NCBI RefSeq assembly: GCF_015158295.1
Contig: NZ_JACDXV010000005.1
Span: 1-64,000, forward strand
Direction of reading: 5' to 3'
Length of the DNA: 64,000 nt
DNA from: Devosia faecipullorum
GTDB taxonomy: Bacteria > Pseudomonadota > Alphaproteobacteria > Rhizobiales > Devosiaceae
Below are positions 16,596-25,332 of the stretch, in pieces. The notes beneath the pieces were generated by a model that did not search any database, was not told the DNA's origin, and saw nothing but the letters and a program-made list of their open reading frames with translations. Position 1 is the stretch's first letter. Each line of letters opens with the position of its first letter. The position numbers and the translations under genes were made by a program.

Positions 16596-17365
16596 CCTAT
16601 TCCAAGTCTGTCGGGGCCTCGGCCCTTGCGCTGGCGCTCGCCGTTCCGGCCGCGCTTTCGCCCATGCTGGCAAGCCCGGCCCATGCGCAATTCGGCTTCG
16701 GCCGCATCGTCTATGACCCGTCCAACTACGCGCAGAACGTGCTCACGGCGGCGCGCACGCTCGAACAGATCAATAACCAGATCACTAGCCTCCAGAACGA
16801 GGCGCAGATGCTCATCAATCAGGCCCGCAATCTGGCGAGCCTGCCCTATAGCTCGCTCCAGCAGCTCCAGCAGAACGTCCAGCGCACGCAGCAGCTTCTC
16901 GGCCAAGCGCAGAACATCGCTTTCGAGGTCGGGCAGATCGACCAAGCGTTCCAGCAGCAATATGGCAATGTCTCGCTATCGGCGACCGACGCCCAACTGG
17001 TCGCCGATGCGCGCGGCCGCTGGGAGAACACGGTTGGCGGTTTGCAGGACGCCATGCGCGTGCAGGCGGGCGCGGTCGGCAATATCGACAGCAACCGCGC
17101 CGAGATGGCCGCGCTGGTCGGCCAGAGTCAGGGCGCGACCGGGGCATTGCAGGCGACGCAGGCCGGCAACCAGCTTCTCGCCCTCCAGTCGCAGCAGCTT
17201 TCCGACCTGATCGCGGTCATCTCGGCAAACGGCCGCGCCGATGCGCTGACAGAAGCGGAGCGCGCGACCGCCGCCGAACAGGGCCGCATCCAGCGCGAAC
17301 GGTTCCTGACGCCGGGCAGCGGATACCAGCCCGGCAACGCGCAGATGTTCAACGGCAACAACTAA
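16592..17365 (+). CDS. trbJ: TrbJ, VirB5-like periplasmic transfer protein
   Basis: The 257-residue product has a signal peptide cleaved around SPAHAQFG (residue 32) and a glutamine-rich helical body (LQNEAQMLINQARNL, LQQLQQNVQRTQQLLGQAQ) typical of TrbJ/VirB5. It is a minor pilus component or adhesin exposed at the pilus tip in homologous systems. The ATG overlaps the trbE stop. GAGATT lies just upstream as a weak ribosome binding site. Confidence 0.92.
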   Translation: MTYSKSVGASALALALAVPAALSPMLASPAHAQFGFGRIVYDPSNYAQNVLTAARTLEQINNQITSLQNEAQMLINQARNLASLPYSSLQQLQQNVQRTQQLLGQAQNIAFEVGQIDQAFQQQYGNVSLSATDAQLVADARGRWENTVGGLQDAMRVQAGAVGNIDSNRAEMAALVGQSQGATGALQATQAGNQLLALQSQQLSDLIAVISANGRADALTEAERATAAEQGRIQRERFLTPGSGYQPGNAQMFNGNN

Positions 17366-17379
17366 CCGGGAGGCTCGCC

Positions 17380-17646
17380 ATGGACGGCAAGATGCTGGCC
17401 CGGCTCGGGGCCGTGGTGTTCGTCGCCATCGCCGTCACGGCGACCGCAATCGACATGGCGCGGAAGGACGAACCTTCCGTGCCACCCCCGGCGTCGGCCT
17501 TCCAGCCACCGGCCGATCCCCTGCGCGAAACCCTGCGCCGTTGCCAGCAGCTCGGCGAGGCGGCGGCAAGTGACGCCGGCTGCCTCGCCGCATGGGCGCA
17601 ATCCCGCGACCGTTTCCTCGGCCGTGACCGCAGCGAGGCGCGCTGA
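17380..17646 (+). CDS. TrbK-alt, putative entry exclusion lipoprotein-like protein
   Basis: An 88-residue protein with one N-terminal hydrophobic segment (VVFVAIAVTATAID) and a conserved motif LRRCQQLGEAAASDAGCLAAWAQSRDRF containing two cysteines. This is the alternative TrbK family found between trbJ and trbL in alphaproteobacterial systems. It is thought to block redundant transfer into cells already carrying the element. Classical TrbK is a lipoprotein; here no lipobox is seen, so it is probably anchored by its N-terminal helix. GGGAGG precedes the ATG by 6 bases. Confidence 0.82.
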   Translation: MDGKMLARLGAVVFVAIAVTATAIDMARKDEPSVPPPASAFQPPADPLRETLRRCQQLGEAAASDAGCLAAWAQSRDRFLGRDRSEAR

Positions 17647-17648
17647 CC

Positions 17649-19010
17649 ATGGGCAACACGGGCGTCATCGACAATTTCCTTGGGGTCTTCACCTCCTACA
17701 TCGACAGCGGTTTCGGGCTGCTCGGCGGCGAGGTCGCCTTCATCGCCACGACGCTCATCGTCATCGACGTGACGCTTGCCGCGCTCTTTTGGGCATGGGG
17801 TGCGGATGACGACATAATCGCGCGGCTGGTGAAAAAGACCCTGTTCGTGGGCGTCTTCGCCTACATCATTTCAAACTGGAACAACCTCGCCCGCATCGTC
17901 TTCGAGAGCTTCGCCGGCCTCGGCCTCATGGCGTCGGGCACCGGCTTTTCCGTCACCGACCTGATGCGGCCGGGCCGCGTGGCGCAGACCGGCCTCGACG
18001 CCGGCCGCCCGCTACTCGATTCCATTTCCGACCTGATGGGCTGGATCGTGTTCTTTGAGAACTTCATCCAGATCGCGTGCCTGCTGTTCGCATGGGCGCT
18101 GGTCGTGCTGGCTTTCTTCATCCTCGCCATCCAGCTTTTCGTAACCCTGATTGAGTTCAAACTGACCACCTTGGCGGGGTTCGTGTTGATCCCGTTCGGC
18201 CTGTTCGGGAAGACCTCGTTCATGGCCGAAAAGGTCTTGGGGAACGTGGTGTCCTCGGGGATCAAGGTCTTGGTGCTCGCCGTCATCATCGGCATCGGAT
18301 CGACTCTTTTCAGCCAGTTCACGGTCGGCTTCGGCGGGGCGACCCCGAGCATCGACGACGCCATGGCGATTGTGCTCGCAGCCCTGTCGCTGCTCGGCCT
18401 CGGCATCTTCGGTCCCGGTATCGCCAACGGCATCGTCTCGGGCGGCCCGCAGCTTGGCGCGGGTGCTGCCGTGGGAACCGGACTTGCGGTCGCAGGTGCA
18501 GCCGTTGCCGCTGGCGGCGGGGCCATGCTCGCCGCCAAAGGTGGTGCCGCTGCCCTGTCCGGCGGGGCCGCGGCCGTCCGCGGCGGTGCGGCCACCGCGG
18601 GCGCGGCGACCGCCGCCTATAGCGTCGGATCGCTCGGCCAATCCGGCGCGGCCGGTGTCGCGTCCGGCCTCGGCGGCGTCGCGCGTGCCGCAGGATCGGC
18701 GGCTATCTCGCCCCTCAAACGCGCCGCCGCCCGCGCCGGCGAATCCGTCAAATCCAGCTTCTCCGCTGGCGCGAAGGCTGGATTCGGCGCGTCGGGCGGC
18801 AGCTCGACCATGGGCACGGTCGGCGGCGCGAGCGCCGATCCTGCCGCAGCAGCGTCCGGCCCGGCCGGCAGCCCGCCCGCATGGGCGCAGCAGATGCGCC
18901 GCTCGCAGGCAATGAACCACGGCACCACCATGGCCGCCCATGCAGTGCGCTCCGGCGACAGCCATGGCTCCGGTTCCTCCATCAACCTTTCCGAAAGTGA
19001 CCGCTCATGA
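17649..19010 (+). CDS. trbL: TrbL, polytopic T4SS membrane protein (VirB6-like)
   Basis: The 453-residue protein has about six hydrophobic segments between residues 20 and 260, then a long Ala/Gly-rich low-complexity tail (about 265-453). This is the standard TrbL/VirB6 design. It forms part of the inner membrane channel that the DNA crosses. The ATG is 2 bases after the trbK-alt stop and its own stop overlaps trbF by 4 bases. Confidence 0.93.
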   Translation: MGNTGVIDNFLGVFTSYIDSGFGLLGGEVAFIATTLIVIDVTLAALFWAWGADDDIIARLVKKTLFVGVFAYIISNWNNLARIVFESFAGLGLMASGTGFSVTDLMRPGRVAQTGLDAGRPLLDSISDLMGWIVFFENFIQIACLLFAWALVVLAFFILAIQLFVTLIEFKLTTLAGFVLIPFGLFGKTSFMAEKVLGNVVSSGIKVLVLAVIIGIGSTLFSQFTVGFGGATPSIDDAMAIVLAALSLLGLGIFGPGIANGIVSGGPQLGAGAAVGTGLAVAGAAVAAGGGAMLAAKGGAAALSGGAAAVRGGAATAGAATAAYSVGSLGQSGAAGVASGLGGVARAAGSAAISPLKRAAARAGESVKSSFSAGAKAGFGASGGSSTMGTVGGASADPAAAASGPAGSPPAWAQQMRRSQAMNHGTTMAAHAVRSGDSHGSGSSINLSESDRS

Positions 19011-19696
19011 GCATCTTCAAACGACCAGCAACCCATTACGGCAAATCGACGGAACCCGAGACACCCTATCAGAAGGCCGCGCAGGCGTGGGACGAGCGCA
19101 TCGGCTCGGCCCGCGTGCAGGCGAAGAACTGGCGCTACATGGCGTTCGGTTCGCTGATCCTTTCGGCCGGCTTCGCCTCGGCACTGGTCTGGCAGTCCGC
19201 GCGCGGGACCGTGGTGCCTTGGGTGGTGCAAGTGGACAATCTCGGTCAGGCGCAGACCGTCGCACCTGCCAACGCCGACTATCGGCCGACCGATCCGCAG
19301 ATTGCTTTCCATCTCGGCCGCTTCATCGAGCAGGTCCGCGCGATCCCGGCCGACGCGATCATTGTCCGCCAGAACTGGCTTCGCGCCTACGAATGGACCA
19401 CGGATCGCGGCGCGGCGGCGTTGAACGATTACGCCCGCGCCAATGACCCTTTCACGAAGGTCGGCCGCCAGCAGATCGCCGTGGAGGTGTCCAGCGTCAT
19501 CCGGGCATCGCCCAACAGCTTCCGCGTCGCGTGGACGGAACGTCATTTCGAGAACGGCCAGCTTTCGACGACCGAACGGTGGACAGCCATCCTCACCATC
19601 GTCATCCAGCCGCCGCGCGACGCCGAGCGCCTGCGCGCCAATCCGCTCGGTATCTACGTCAATGCAATTTCATGGTCGCGGGAGATGAGCCAATGA
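19007..19696 (+). CDS. trbF: TrbF, VirB8-like assembly factor
   Basis: The 229-residue protein has a short cytoplasmic N-terminus with PYQKAAQAWDERIGSARVQAKNWR, one membrane segment (about 46-64), and a periplasmic VirB8 fold with NTF2-like topology (TVVPWVVQVD, RQNWLRAYEWTTDRG, RWTAILTIVIQPP, NPLGIYVNAISWSRE). It nucleates the T4SS in the inner membrane. The stop overlaps the next ATG (ATGA), which is the original trbG start. Confidence 0.93.
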   Translation: MSIFKRPATHYGKSTEPETPYQKAAQAWDERIGSARVQAKNWRYMAFGSLILSAGFASALVWQSARGTVVPWVVQVDNLGQAQTVAPANADYRPTDPQIAFHLGRFIEQVRAIPADAIIVRQNWLRAYEWTTDRGAAALNDYARANDPFTKVGRQQIAVEVSSVIRASPNSFRVAWTERHFENGQLSTTERWTAILTIVIQPPRDAERLRANPLGIYVNAISWSREMSQ

Positions 19697-21096
19697 AAAC
19701 GTCAGCTTGCATCAATCACCTCGCTGATCTTCCCATCGGAGATCATGAAGAACGAGGTGCCCGTCATCTCGATCTCCTGCCCGGCCTTCCAGCCGTTGGG
19801 CAGGTCGGCCTTGACCTTGGCGCGATAGCCGATGCGCACCGCTGCACGGTCTTCAATGGCGATGCAGTCGAGGATCGTCTGTTCTCTTTCAGCAAACAAT
19901 TGGACGCCTTGTTCCGCCAGTGCGCGAAATGCCTCGATCCCGTGCGTTTCGTTCGTCATCTCTCCGTTCGATCTGTTGATAAACCGAACATTGCCCGACA
20001 GACAGTCAAGCATCGCCTGAACATTCATCCTGTTGTAGGCGTCGATATACCGGGCAACAATCGTCGGCACAGAATCCATCCTGCCAGCTCCTCCTTACTG
20101 ATCCTGAAGCCGCTACCCTATGCGACTTTTGTGATGGTCGTGGCAATCGCTTTGGCAGGCTGTGCGACCAATCGGACGCCGCAATTCAGCTATGATGCCA
20201 GCGTTCCACCGCTGCCCACCGTGCAGGCGGCGGCGACCGACAACACGCCTCGGCCGCTGCATGTGCCCCCCGCATGGACCGTGGCGCGCGGCGGCACCGC
20301 CGCAGGCACGCCAACCGGCCGCGTCGAGAACGCCAATGCCGCCGCCCGCGTCGAGCCGCGCCGGGAAGGCTACTACAACGCCATCCAGATTTATCCGTGG
20401 AGCGAAGGCGCGCTCTATCAGGTCTATGCGGCGGTCGGGCAGATCACCACCATTGCGCTGGAGCCGGGCGAGAGCCTGACAGGCGCGGGGCCGATCGCGG
20501 CAGGCGACACCGCCCGCTGGATCATCGGCGACACCGAGAGCGGCAGCGGAGCAAACCGCCGTGTCCATATCCTCGTGAAGCCGACGCGGCCGGACATTTC
20601 CACCAACCTTGTCATCACCACCGACCGGCGCACTTACATGCTCGAGCTGCGCGCTCGGGAATCGCTCTATATGCCGGCCGTGGCATGGGCCTATCCCACA
20701 CCGCCGGCCGGCCAGCGCCAGACGGTCCCGGTCGCACCCCTGATCCCGGCCGAGGCGGCGCGGAACTATCGCTACGCCTTGCAGGTGCAGGGCGACAGCC
20801 CGCCGTGGCGGCCGGTTTCCGTCTTCGACGATGGCCGGCGCGTCTATGTCGTTTTCCCGGCCGGGATCGTGCAGGGCGAGATGCCGCCGATCTTCGTGCT
20901 CGGCTCCAATGGCGAGCCGCAGATCGTCAACAGCCGAATCCATCAGAACATCTTGATCGTGGACAGGCTGTTCGGCGCGGCCGATCTGCGCCTTGGCAGC
21001 GGCAACCGCCAGCAGGTCGTCAGGATCGTCCGCACCAACCCGACACAGGCCGCAGCAGAGCCAGCCAGCACGACCACGGGAGGATCGTCCTCATGA
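19693..21096 (+). CDS. trbG: TrbG (VirB9-like) with an in-frame insertion after codon 3
   Basis: The frame runs unbroken from the ATG overlapping trbF to 21096, 467 codons. Residues 4-137 are foreign: they are antisense to an NTF2-like gene. Native sequence resumes near Leu138 with KPLPYATFVMVVAIALAGC, a lipoprotein signal with lipobox Cys157, followed by a normal TrbG body (PLHVPPAW, YPWSEGALYQVYAA, RRVHILVKPTRPDISTNLVITTDRRTY). Without the insert the protein would be about 333 residues, the usual size. If translated from 19693, the signal peptide is buried and export should fail. Rescue could come from an internal start (for example ATG at the codon of Met148 or a CTG near 20104), but no good ribosome binding site is visible. 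TrbG is the periplasmic/outer-membrane component, so transfer may be impaired. Confidence 0.8.
   Translation: MKTSACINHLADLPIGDHEERGARHLDLLPGLPAVGQVGLDLGAIADAHRCTVFNGDAVEDRLFSFSKQLDALFRQCAKCLDPVRFVRHLSVRSVDKPNIARQTVKHRLNIHPVVGVDIPGNNRRHRIHPASSSLLILKPLPYATFVMVVAIALAGCATNRTPQFSYDASVPPLPTVQAAATDNTPRPLHVPPAWTVARGGTAAGTPTGRVENANAAARVEPRREGYYNAIQIYPWSEGALYQVYAAVGQITTIALEPGESLTGAGPIAAGDTARWIIGDTESGSGANRRVHILVKPTRPDISTNLVITTDRRTYMLELRARESLYMPAVAWAYPTPPAGQRQTVPVAPLIPAEAARNYRYALQVQGDSPPWRPVSVFDDGRRVYVVFPAGIVQGEMPPIFVLGSNGEPQIVNSRIHQNILIVDRLFGAADLRLGSGNRQQVVRIVRTNPTQAAAEPASTTTGGSSS
19702..20079 (-). CDS. NTF2/SnoaL-like small protein inserted in trbG
   Basis: The 125-residue product has the NTF2-like pattern: VARYIDAYNRMNVQAMLDCLSGNVRF, an acidic-helix middle, and a C-terminal FFMISDGKISEVID. 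Such alpha+beta barrels bind or isomerise small hydrophobic ligands, or act as accessory subunits; no substrate is evident. A strong AAGGAGG site lies about 11 bases before the ATG and is part of the inserted block. The gene is antisense to the trb operon and its coding region is almost exactly the length of the insertion, with the stop codon at the left junction. No promoter was identified, so expression is uncertain. Confidence 0.78.
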   Translation of the reverse strand: MDSVPTIVARYIDAYNRMNVQAMLDCLSGNVRFINRSNGEMTNETHGIEAFRALAEQGVQLFAEREQTILDCIAIEDRAAVRIGYRAKVKADLPNGWKAGQEIEMTGTSFFMISDGKISEVIDAS

Positions 21097-22220
21097 GCGA
21101 TACCGATACCGCTGCCCCCATGCGCCTGCGCGCCGAAACGCCCAGCGTCACCCGCCTGTCCCGCAAGATGCTGGCAGGCGTCGGGGCCGTCGCGCTTCTC
21201 GGCATCGGCGGGGCGCTGATCTATGCGCTCCAGACCCGCGACGGGGGACCGGGCGGCGGCGAACTCTATTCGACCGAGAACCGCCCCACGGCGGACGGCC
21301 TGTCCGGTCTGCCAAGCGACTACAGCGGGCCGGTGCTCGGTCCCGCGCTACCCGGAGATTTAGGCCGCCCGATCCTCGACGCGCAGAACCGGGGACAGCC
21401 CATTGCAACGCCGGCCATCACGACGCCTGCCGTCGATCCCGACGAACAGCGCCGTCTCGCCGAGGAAGAAGCCGCGCGCTTGAGCAACGTGTTTTTCCAG
21501 TCCGGCCCGCGCACGGGAGCGCCGGCAGGAACGGCCATGCCCGGCCTCGCCGGGCTTGGCCTCGGCGGGCAGCCCGCGACACAGGATCGCCACGCGGCTT
21601 TCCTCAACGGGCCGGTGGACCGGCAGACCGTCGCGCCGGATCGCGTCGCGCCGCCGGCATCGCCCTACATCCTTCAGGCTGGGGCCGTGATCCCGGCCGC
21701 GCTCATCACCGGCATCCGTTCCGACCTTCCGGGCCAGATCACCGCGCAGGTGACGGAGAACGTCTATGACAGCCCGACCGGCTCGCTGCTTCTGATCCCG
21801 CAGGGGACGCGCATCATCGGCCAATATGATGACGGCGTGACCTTCGGCCAGCGCCGCGTGTTGCTGGTGTGGAATCGCCTGATCCTGCCGGGCGGACGCT
21901 CCATCGTCCTTGAGCGCCTTCCGGGCGCGGATGCCAGCGGTTACGCCGGCCTTGAGGATGGCGTCGATTATCATTTTTGGGATCTGATGAAGGCCGCAGG
22001 GCTGTCCACGCTGCTCGCAGTCGGCACGGAGCTGGCGACCAGTGACGAGGACCGGCTGATCCGGGCCATCCGCGACGGCCCGCAGGACACAATTAATCAG
22101 GCCGGGCAGCAGATCGTGCAGCGTCAGTTGCAGGTTGCCCCGACGCTCACCATCCGGCCGGGTTTCCCGGTCAGGATCATCGTCACCCGTGATTTGGTAT
22201 TCGAGAACGCAGGAGGCTAA
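21093..22220 (+). CDS. trbI: TrbI, VirB10-like channel protein
   Basis: The 375-residue protein has a cytoplasmic N-terminus, one membrane segment (about 27-45: MLAGVGAVALLGIGGALIYAL), a proline/glycine-rich periplasmic linker and a C-terminal VirB10 domain (YILQAGAVIPAALITGIRSDLPGQITAQV, SLLLIPQGTRIIGQYD, RIIVTRDLVF). It spans both membranes and gates the core complex together with TrbG and TrbF. Its ATG overlaps the trbG stop, and DUF2274 follows after one base. No damage is visible. Confidence 0.94.
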   Translation: MSDTDTAAPMRLRAETPSVTRLSRKMLAGVGAVALLGIGGALIYALQTRDGGPGGGELYSTENRPTADGLSGLPSDYSGPVLGPALPGDLGRPILDAQNRGQPIATPAITTPAVDPDEQRRLAEEEAARLSNVFFQSGPRTGAPAGTAMPGLAGLGLGGQPATQDRHAAFLNGPVDRQTVAPDRVAPPASPYILQAGAVIPAALITGIRSDLPGQITAQVTENVYDSPTGSLLLIPQGTRIIGQYDDGVTFGQRRVLLVWNRLILPGGRSIVLERLPGADASGYAGLEDGVDYHFWDLMKAAGLSTLLAVGTELATSDEDRLIRAIRDGPQDTINQAGQQIVQRQLQVAPTLTIRPGFPVRIIVTRDLVFENAGG

Positions 22221-22221
22221 T

Positions 22222-22443
22222 GTGACCAAGCTGAAACTCGGCCCGCTGCCCGACGACAAGCCCGTGAAGGTCGCGGTGGAACTGCCCCCAACGCTCCACC
22301 GCGATCTGGTCGATTACGCCGAGGTGCTGGCCCGCGAAACCGGCCAGCCCGTTGCCGATCCCGTCAAGCTCATCGTGCCCATGCTTGAACGCTTCATCGC
22401 CACGGATCGCGGTTTCGTCAAGGCTCGGCGAGCTGCAAGTTAA
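22222..22443 (+). CDS. DUF2274 protein of the trb operon
   Basis: A 73-residue protein starting at GTG 22222 with AGGAGG 6 bases upstream. The sequence TKLKLGPLPDDKPVKVAVELP, then LHRDLVDYAEVLARETGQ, is the DUF2274 pattern. It resembles ribbon-helix-helix proteins (a strand then two helices), so a DNA-binding, operon-terminal regulator is plausible. It consistently closes the trb operon in this ICE family. Confidence 0.85.
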   Translation: MTKLKLGPLPDDKPVKVAVELPPTLHRDLVDYAEVLARETGQPVADPVKLIVPMLERFIATDRGFVKARRAAS

Positions 22444-22578
22444 GCCCCATCCTGACAGGGGTGCCGCCAGCGCATCACCGCAAATGCGGCACGCTACATG
22501 CCGCCGACTGCCCTCCATGGTTCGCTTAATTCCGGGGCCTTGAGCGCCCCGGAATCCACCAGAACCAAGGAGGATTCC

Positions 22579-22896
22579 ATGTGCGCAGAGCGCCACCGCG
22601 CCCGCAAAGGGCGACCGCGACAGTCGATCCCCGAACCACTTCCCGACGATCTTTTCGACTATGCCGACGATCCCACGCCGGACGCTCGGACGCGAGCCGG
22701 CGACATGCCGCTTCTCGGCCCGGACGGACAGAGGATGCGTGTCACCGACGATTGGCCGGAGGACATTCCCGTCACCGAGGCCGAGATTGACGTGTTCGAG
22801 CGTTGGTTCGGCGATGTGTTCGATGAACTCTTGAACCCGAGAAAGCCAGATGACAGCTTGCAATTCCTATCACAAACTGATAGGAGAAAGAGGTGA
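22579..22896 (+). CDS. Conserved ICE protein of unknown function
   Basis: A 105-residue hydrophilic protein starting at the ATG 22579 behind a strong AAGGAGG. It is acidic in the middle (LPDDLFDYADDPTPDARTR, EAEIDVFERWFGDVFDELL) with basic ends and has no membrane segment. I do not recognise a domain. It sits between the trb operon and the toxin-antitoxin pair and its stop overlaps the tumE GTG by 4 bases. The last codons contain a 7-bp inverted repeat that may control the next genes. Confidence 0.65.
   Translation: MCAERHRARKGRPRQSIPEPLPDDLFDYADDPTPDARTRAGDMPLLGPDGQRMRVTDDWPEDIPVTEAEIDVFERWFGDVFDELLNPRKPDDSLQFLSQTDRRKR
22866..22884. promoter_or_regulatory. Inverted repeat over the tumE ribosome binding region
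   Basis: Perfect arms CCTATCA and TGATAGG with a 5-base centre lie in the 3' end of the preceding gene. The right arm merges with the AGGAGA ribosome binding sequence 9 bases before the tumE GTG. It could be the operator for the TumA-type antitoxin or an RNA hairpin that hides the ribosome binding site. Confidence 0.5.
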
Positions 22897-23246
22897 GCGG
22901 GCATCGTGATCCGGGCCTCGACACGCTTCTGGACCTTGATGGACAGATGCTCTTTGTCGATCCCGAGGGCGGTCATTGGGTGAAGTTTGTCGTCACCCGC
23001 GTTCCGGCCTCGCCGGAAAAGCCGTACGGCCTCGATTACTCGCTCACGCTTCACGGGCCTTCGGGCGAACGGCTGGTCGGTTTCGACAACGCCCATCCGG
23101 TCGGCCGAGGCAGACGCGGCGAGCCGATGGACCATCGGCATCGCCTCCAGACCGTGAAGCCCTACGCCTACGAAGATGCGGCCACGCTGCTGGCCGACTT
23201 CTGGCAGGCGGTGGACGCGGTGTTGAAGGAGCGAGGTGCCCTATGA
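22893..23246 (+). CDS. tumE: TumE-family toxin
   Basis: The 117-residue protein matches the TumE (DUF6516) family: a compact alpha/beta protein with LLDLDGQMLFVDPEGGHWVKFVVTRV, then YGLDYSLTLHGPSGERLVGFDNAH and the hallmark DHRHR segment followed by TVKPYAYEDAATLLADFW. The family is the toxin of a type II toxin-antitoxin pair; its mode of action is not shown by the sequence. Start is GTG at 22893. The stop overlaps the partner's ATG by 4 bases. Placed next to the recombinase, the pair probably stabilises the ICE. Confidence 0.75.
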   Translation: MSGHRDPGLDTLLDLDGQMLFVDPEGGHWVKFVVTRVPASPEKPYGLDYSLTLHGPSGERLVGFDNAHPVGRGRRGEPMDHRHRLQTVKPYAYEDAATLLADFWQAVDAVLKERGAL

Positions 23247-23641
23247 CCACATTGAAAGTCGGGATTGCCGACTACGAAGAAATGAAAGCCCGCACCATGC
23301 GGATCGCGCGGGGTGAGGAAAAGTCTGCGCCCGGCGATCCGAAGGTATGGTTCACCTCGACCGAATCCTTTGCCAAGGTGCTGTCGACCGGGAACCGCGA
23401 CTTGCTTCGCATCATCGCCGAGAAGGCCCCGGCGTCGCTGGAGGAACTGGCGGAAATCACCGGCCGGGCCGGTTCCAATCTGTCACGCACCCTGAAAACC
23501 ATGGAGAGCTATGGCCTCGTGCGGCTTGAGCCGGGGCATGGGCGCAAACTCGCGCCGAAGGTGGTGCATGACCGGGTGGAGCTGGCGTTGCCCCTGATCG
23601 ACTGCCCCAAGGCGAAGAAGGCTATGGGAGGCCGACCATGA
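23243..23641 (+). CDS. tumA: TumA-type antitoxin, MarR/ArsR-like winged helix protein
   Basis: The 132-residue product contains a winged helix-turn-helix: LLRIIAEKAPASLEELAEITGRAGSNLSRTLKTMESYGLVRLE (about residues 52-95). Proteins of this type (HVO_A0114-like) are the standard partner encoded next to TumE. It likely neutralises TumE and represses the pair, possibly through the inverted repeat at 22866. Its stop overlaps the recombinase ATG by 4 bases, so toxin, antitoxin and recombinase form one coupled unit. Confidence 0.75.
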   Translation: MTTLKVGIADYEEMKARTMRIARGEEKSAPGDPKVWFTSTESFAKVLSTGNRDLLRIIAEKAPASLEELAEITGRAGSNLSRTLKTMESYGLVRLEPGHGRKLAPKVVHDRVELALPLIDCPKAKKAMGGRP

Positions 23642-25332
23642 ACATGCACAGCCCAACCACTATCGCCCGCGCCGCCCTCTATCTGCGCGTCTCGACTGCC
23701 CGGCAGGCCGAGCATGACATTTCCATTCCCGACCAGAAGCGGCAGGGCGAAGCCTATTGCGAGCAACGCGGCTACCAACTCGTTGAGACGTATGTTGAAC
23801 CGGGTGCAACCGCCACCAACGACAAGCGCCCCGAGTTCCAGCGCATGATCGAGGCGGGCACGTCCAAGCCCGCGCCCTTCGATATTGTCGTGGTCCATTC
23901 ATTCAGCCGCTTCTTCCGCGATCACTTCGAGATGGAGTTCTACGTCAGGAAGCTGGCGAAGAACGGCGTCAAGCTCGTGTCCATCACGCAGGAGATGGGC
24001 GACGATCCCATGCACCAGATGATGCGGCAGATCATGGCGCTGTTCGACGAGTACCAGTCGAAGGAGAACGCCAAGCACGTCCTGCGCGCCATGAACGAGA
24101 ACGCCCGCCAAGGCTTCTGGAACGGCGCACGGCCGCCCATCGGCTATCGCATCGTCGCCGCCGAGCAGCGCGGATCGAAGATCAAGAAGAAGCTGGAAAT
24201 CGACCCGTTGCACGCCGACACCGTGAGGCTGATCTATCGCCTGTTCCTTGAGGGCGATGGCACGTCCGGCGCAATGGGCGTCAAGGCCATCGCCACCTAT
24301 CTCAACGAGCGCCGTTTCTTCACCCGCGACGGCGGACGTTGGGGGCTGGCGCAAATCCACGCCATCCTGACCCGCACTACCTATATCGGCGAGCACAGGT
24401 TCAACACACGCTCGCACAAGGACCGGGAAAAGAAGCCGGAGAGCGAGGTCGCCATCATGGCGGTGCCGCCTCTGATCGAGCGCGAGATTTACGACGCGGT
24501 GCAAGCCCGCCTGAAATCCCGCAATCCCATGGTGACGCCTGCGCGCGTCTCCAGTGGCCCGACGCTCCTAACCGGCATCTGCTTCTGCGCCAAGTGTGGG
24601 GGCGCGATGACGCTGCGCACCGGCCAAGGCAGCGCGGGAGCGACATACCGCTATTACACCTGCTCGACCAAGGCGCGGCAGGGCAAGACCGGCTGCAAGG
24701 GCCGCACGATCCCGATGGACAAGCTGGACCATACGGTTGCCGATTATATCGGGGATCGCCTGCTTCTGCCCAAGCGGCTGGAAACCGTGCTCGCCAGCGT
24801 CATCGACCGCCGACAGGAACGCACCGAGCGCCGCCGCGAGCATCTTGCCGAGCTGAACCGGCGAATCACGGAAGCCGACCAGCGGCTCGGCCGTCTCTTT
24901 GACGCCATCGAAGCCGGCATGGTCGACAAGGACGACGCCATGGCGAAAGAGCGCATGGTGAGCCTCAAGGCATTGCGGGATCAAGCCGCTGCCGACGCCG
25001 AGCGCACGCAGCTCGCGCTCGACAGTTCAGGCAATCAGGGCGTCACCCCCGACATGCTCAAAGGGTTCGCCCGCAAGGCTCGTGAACGGATACGCCTAGA
25101 CGATGGCGGCTACCGCCGCGATCATTTGCGTTCCTTGGCACAGCGCGTCGAGGTTGCCGACGACGAGGTTCGCATCATGGGATCGAAGTCAGAATTGCTG
25201 CGAACGCTGGTCGCCGCTTCAAGCGTAGAAACGGCGGCGTTCGGCGTTCATAGTTCTGTACTGAAATGGCGCACCCGACAAGATTCGAACTTGTGGCCTC
25301 TGCCTTCGGAGGGCAGCACTCTATCCAGCTGA
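23638..25332 (+). CDS. Large serine recombinase (ICE integrase)
   Basis: The 564-residue protein has a resolvase domain with catalytic Ser19 (YLRVSTARQ) and [18 protein letters not shown], a recombinase domain (about 165-290: [28 protein letters not shown]), a zinc ribbon (CFCAKCGG near 317, then [15 protein letters not shown] near 341-352), and a coiled coil (about 385-450). It should catalyse integration and excision of the element. The last 21 codons, from Trp544, are antisense to the tRNA-Arg gene, so the integrated gene borrows its C-terminus and stop codon from the chromosome. Excision would change that tail. The gene is coupled to the toxin-antitoxin genes by a 4-base overlap. Confidence 0.92.
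   Translation: MNMHSPTTIARAALYLRVSTARQAEHDISIPDQKRQGEAYCEQRGYQLVETYVEPGATATNDKRPEFQRMIEAGTSKPAPFDIVVVHSFSRFFRDHFEMEFYVRKLAKNGVKLVSITQEMGDDPMHQMMRQIMALFDEYQSKENAKHVLRAMNENARQGFWNGARPPIGYRIVAAEQRGSKIKKKLEIDPLHADTVRLIYRLFLEGDGTSGAMGVKAIATYLNERRFFTRDGGRWGLAQIHAILTRTTYIGEHRFNTRSHKDREKKPESEVAIMAVPPLIEREIYDAVQARLKSRNPMVTPARVSSGPTLLTGICFCAKCGGAMTLRTGQGSAGATYRYYTCSTKARQGKTGCKGRTIPMDKLDHTVADYIGDRLLLPKRLETVLASVIDRRQERTERRREHLAELNRRITEADQRLGRLFDAIEAGMVDKDDAMAKERMVSLKALRDQAAADAERTQLALDSSGNQGVTPDMLKGFARKARERIRLDDGGYRRDHLRSLAQRVEVADDEVRIMGSKSELLRTLVAASSVETAAFGVHSSVLKWRTRQDSNLWPLPSEGSTLSS

Noticed and set aside
19531..19692. Upstream extension of the trbG frame
   Set aside because: It overlaps the trbF coding region in another frame; the ATG at 19693 with ATGA overlap is the natural start.
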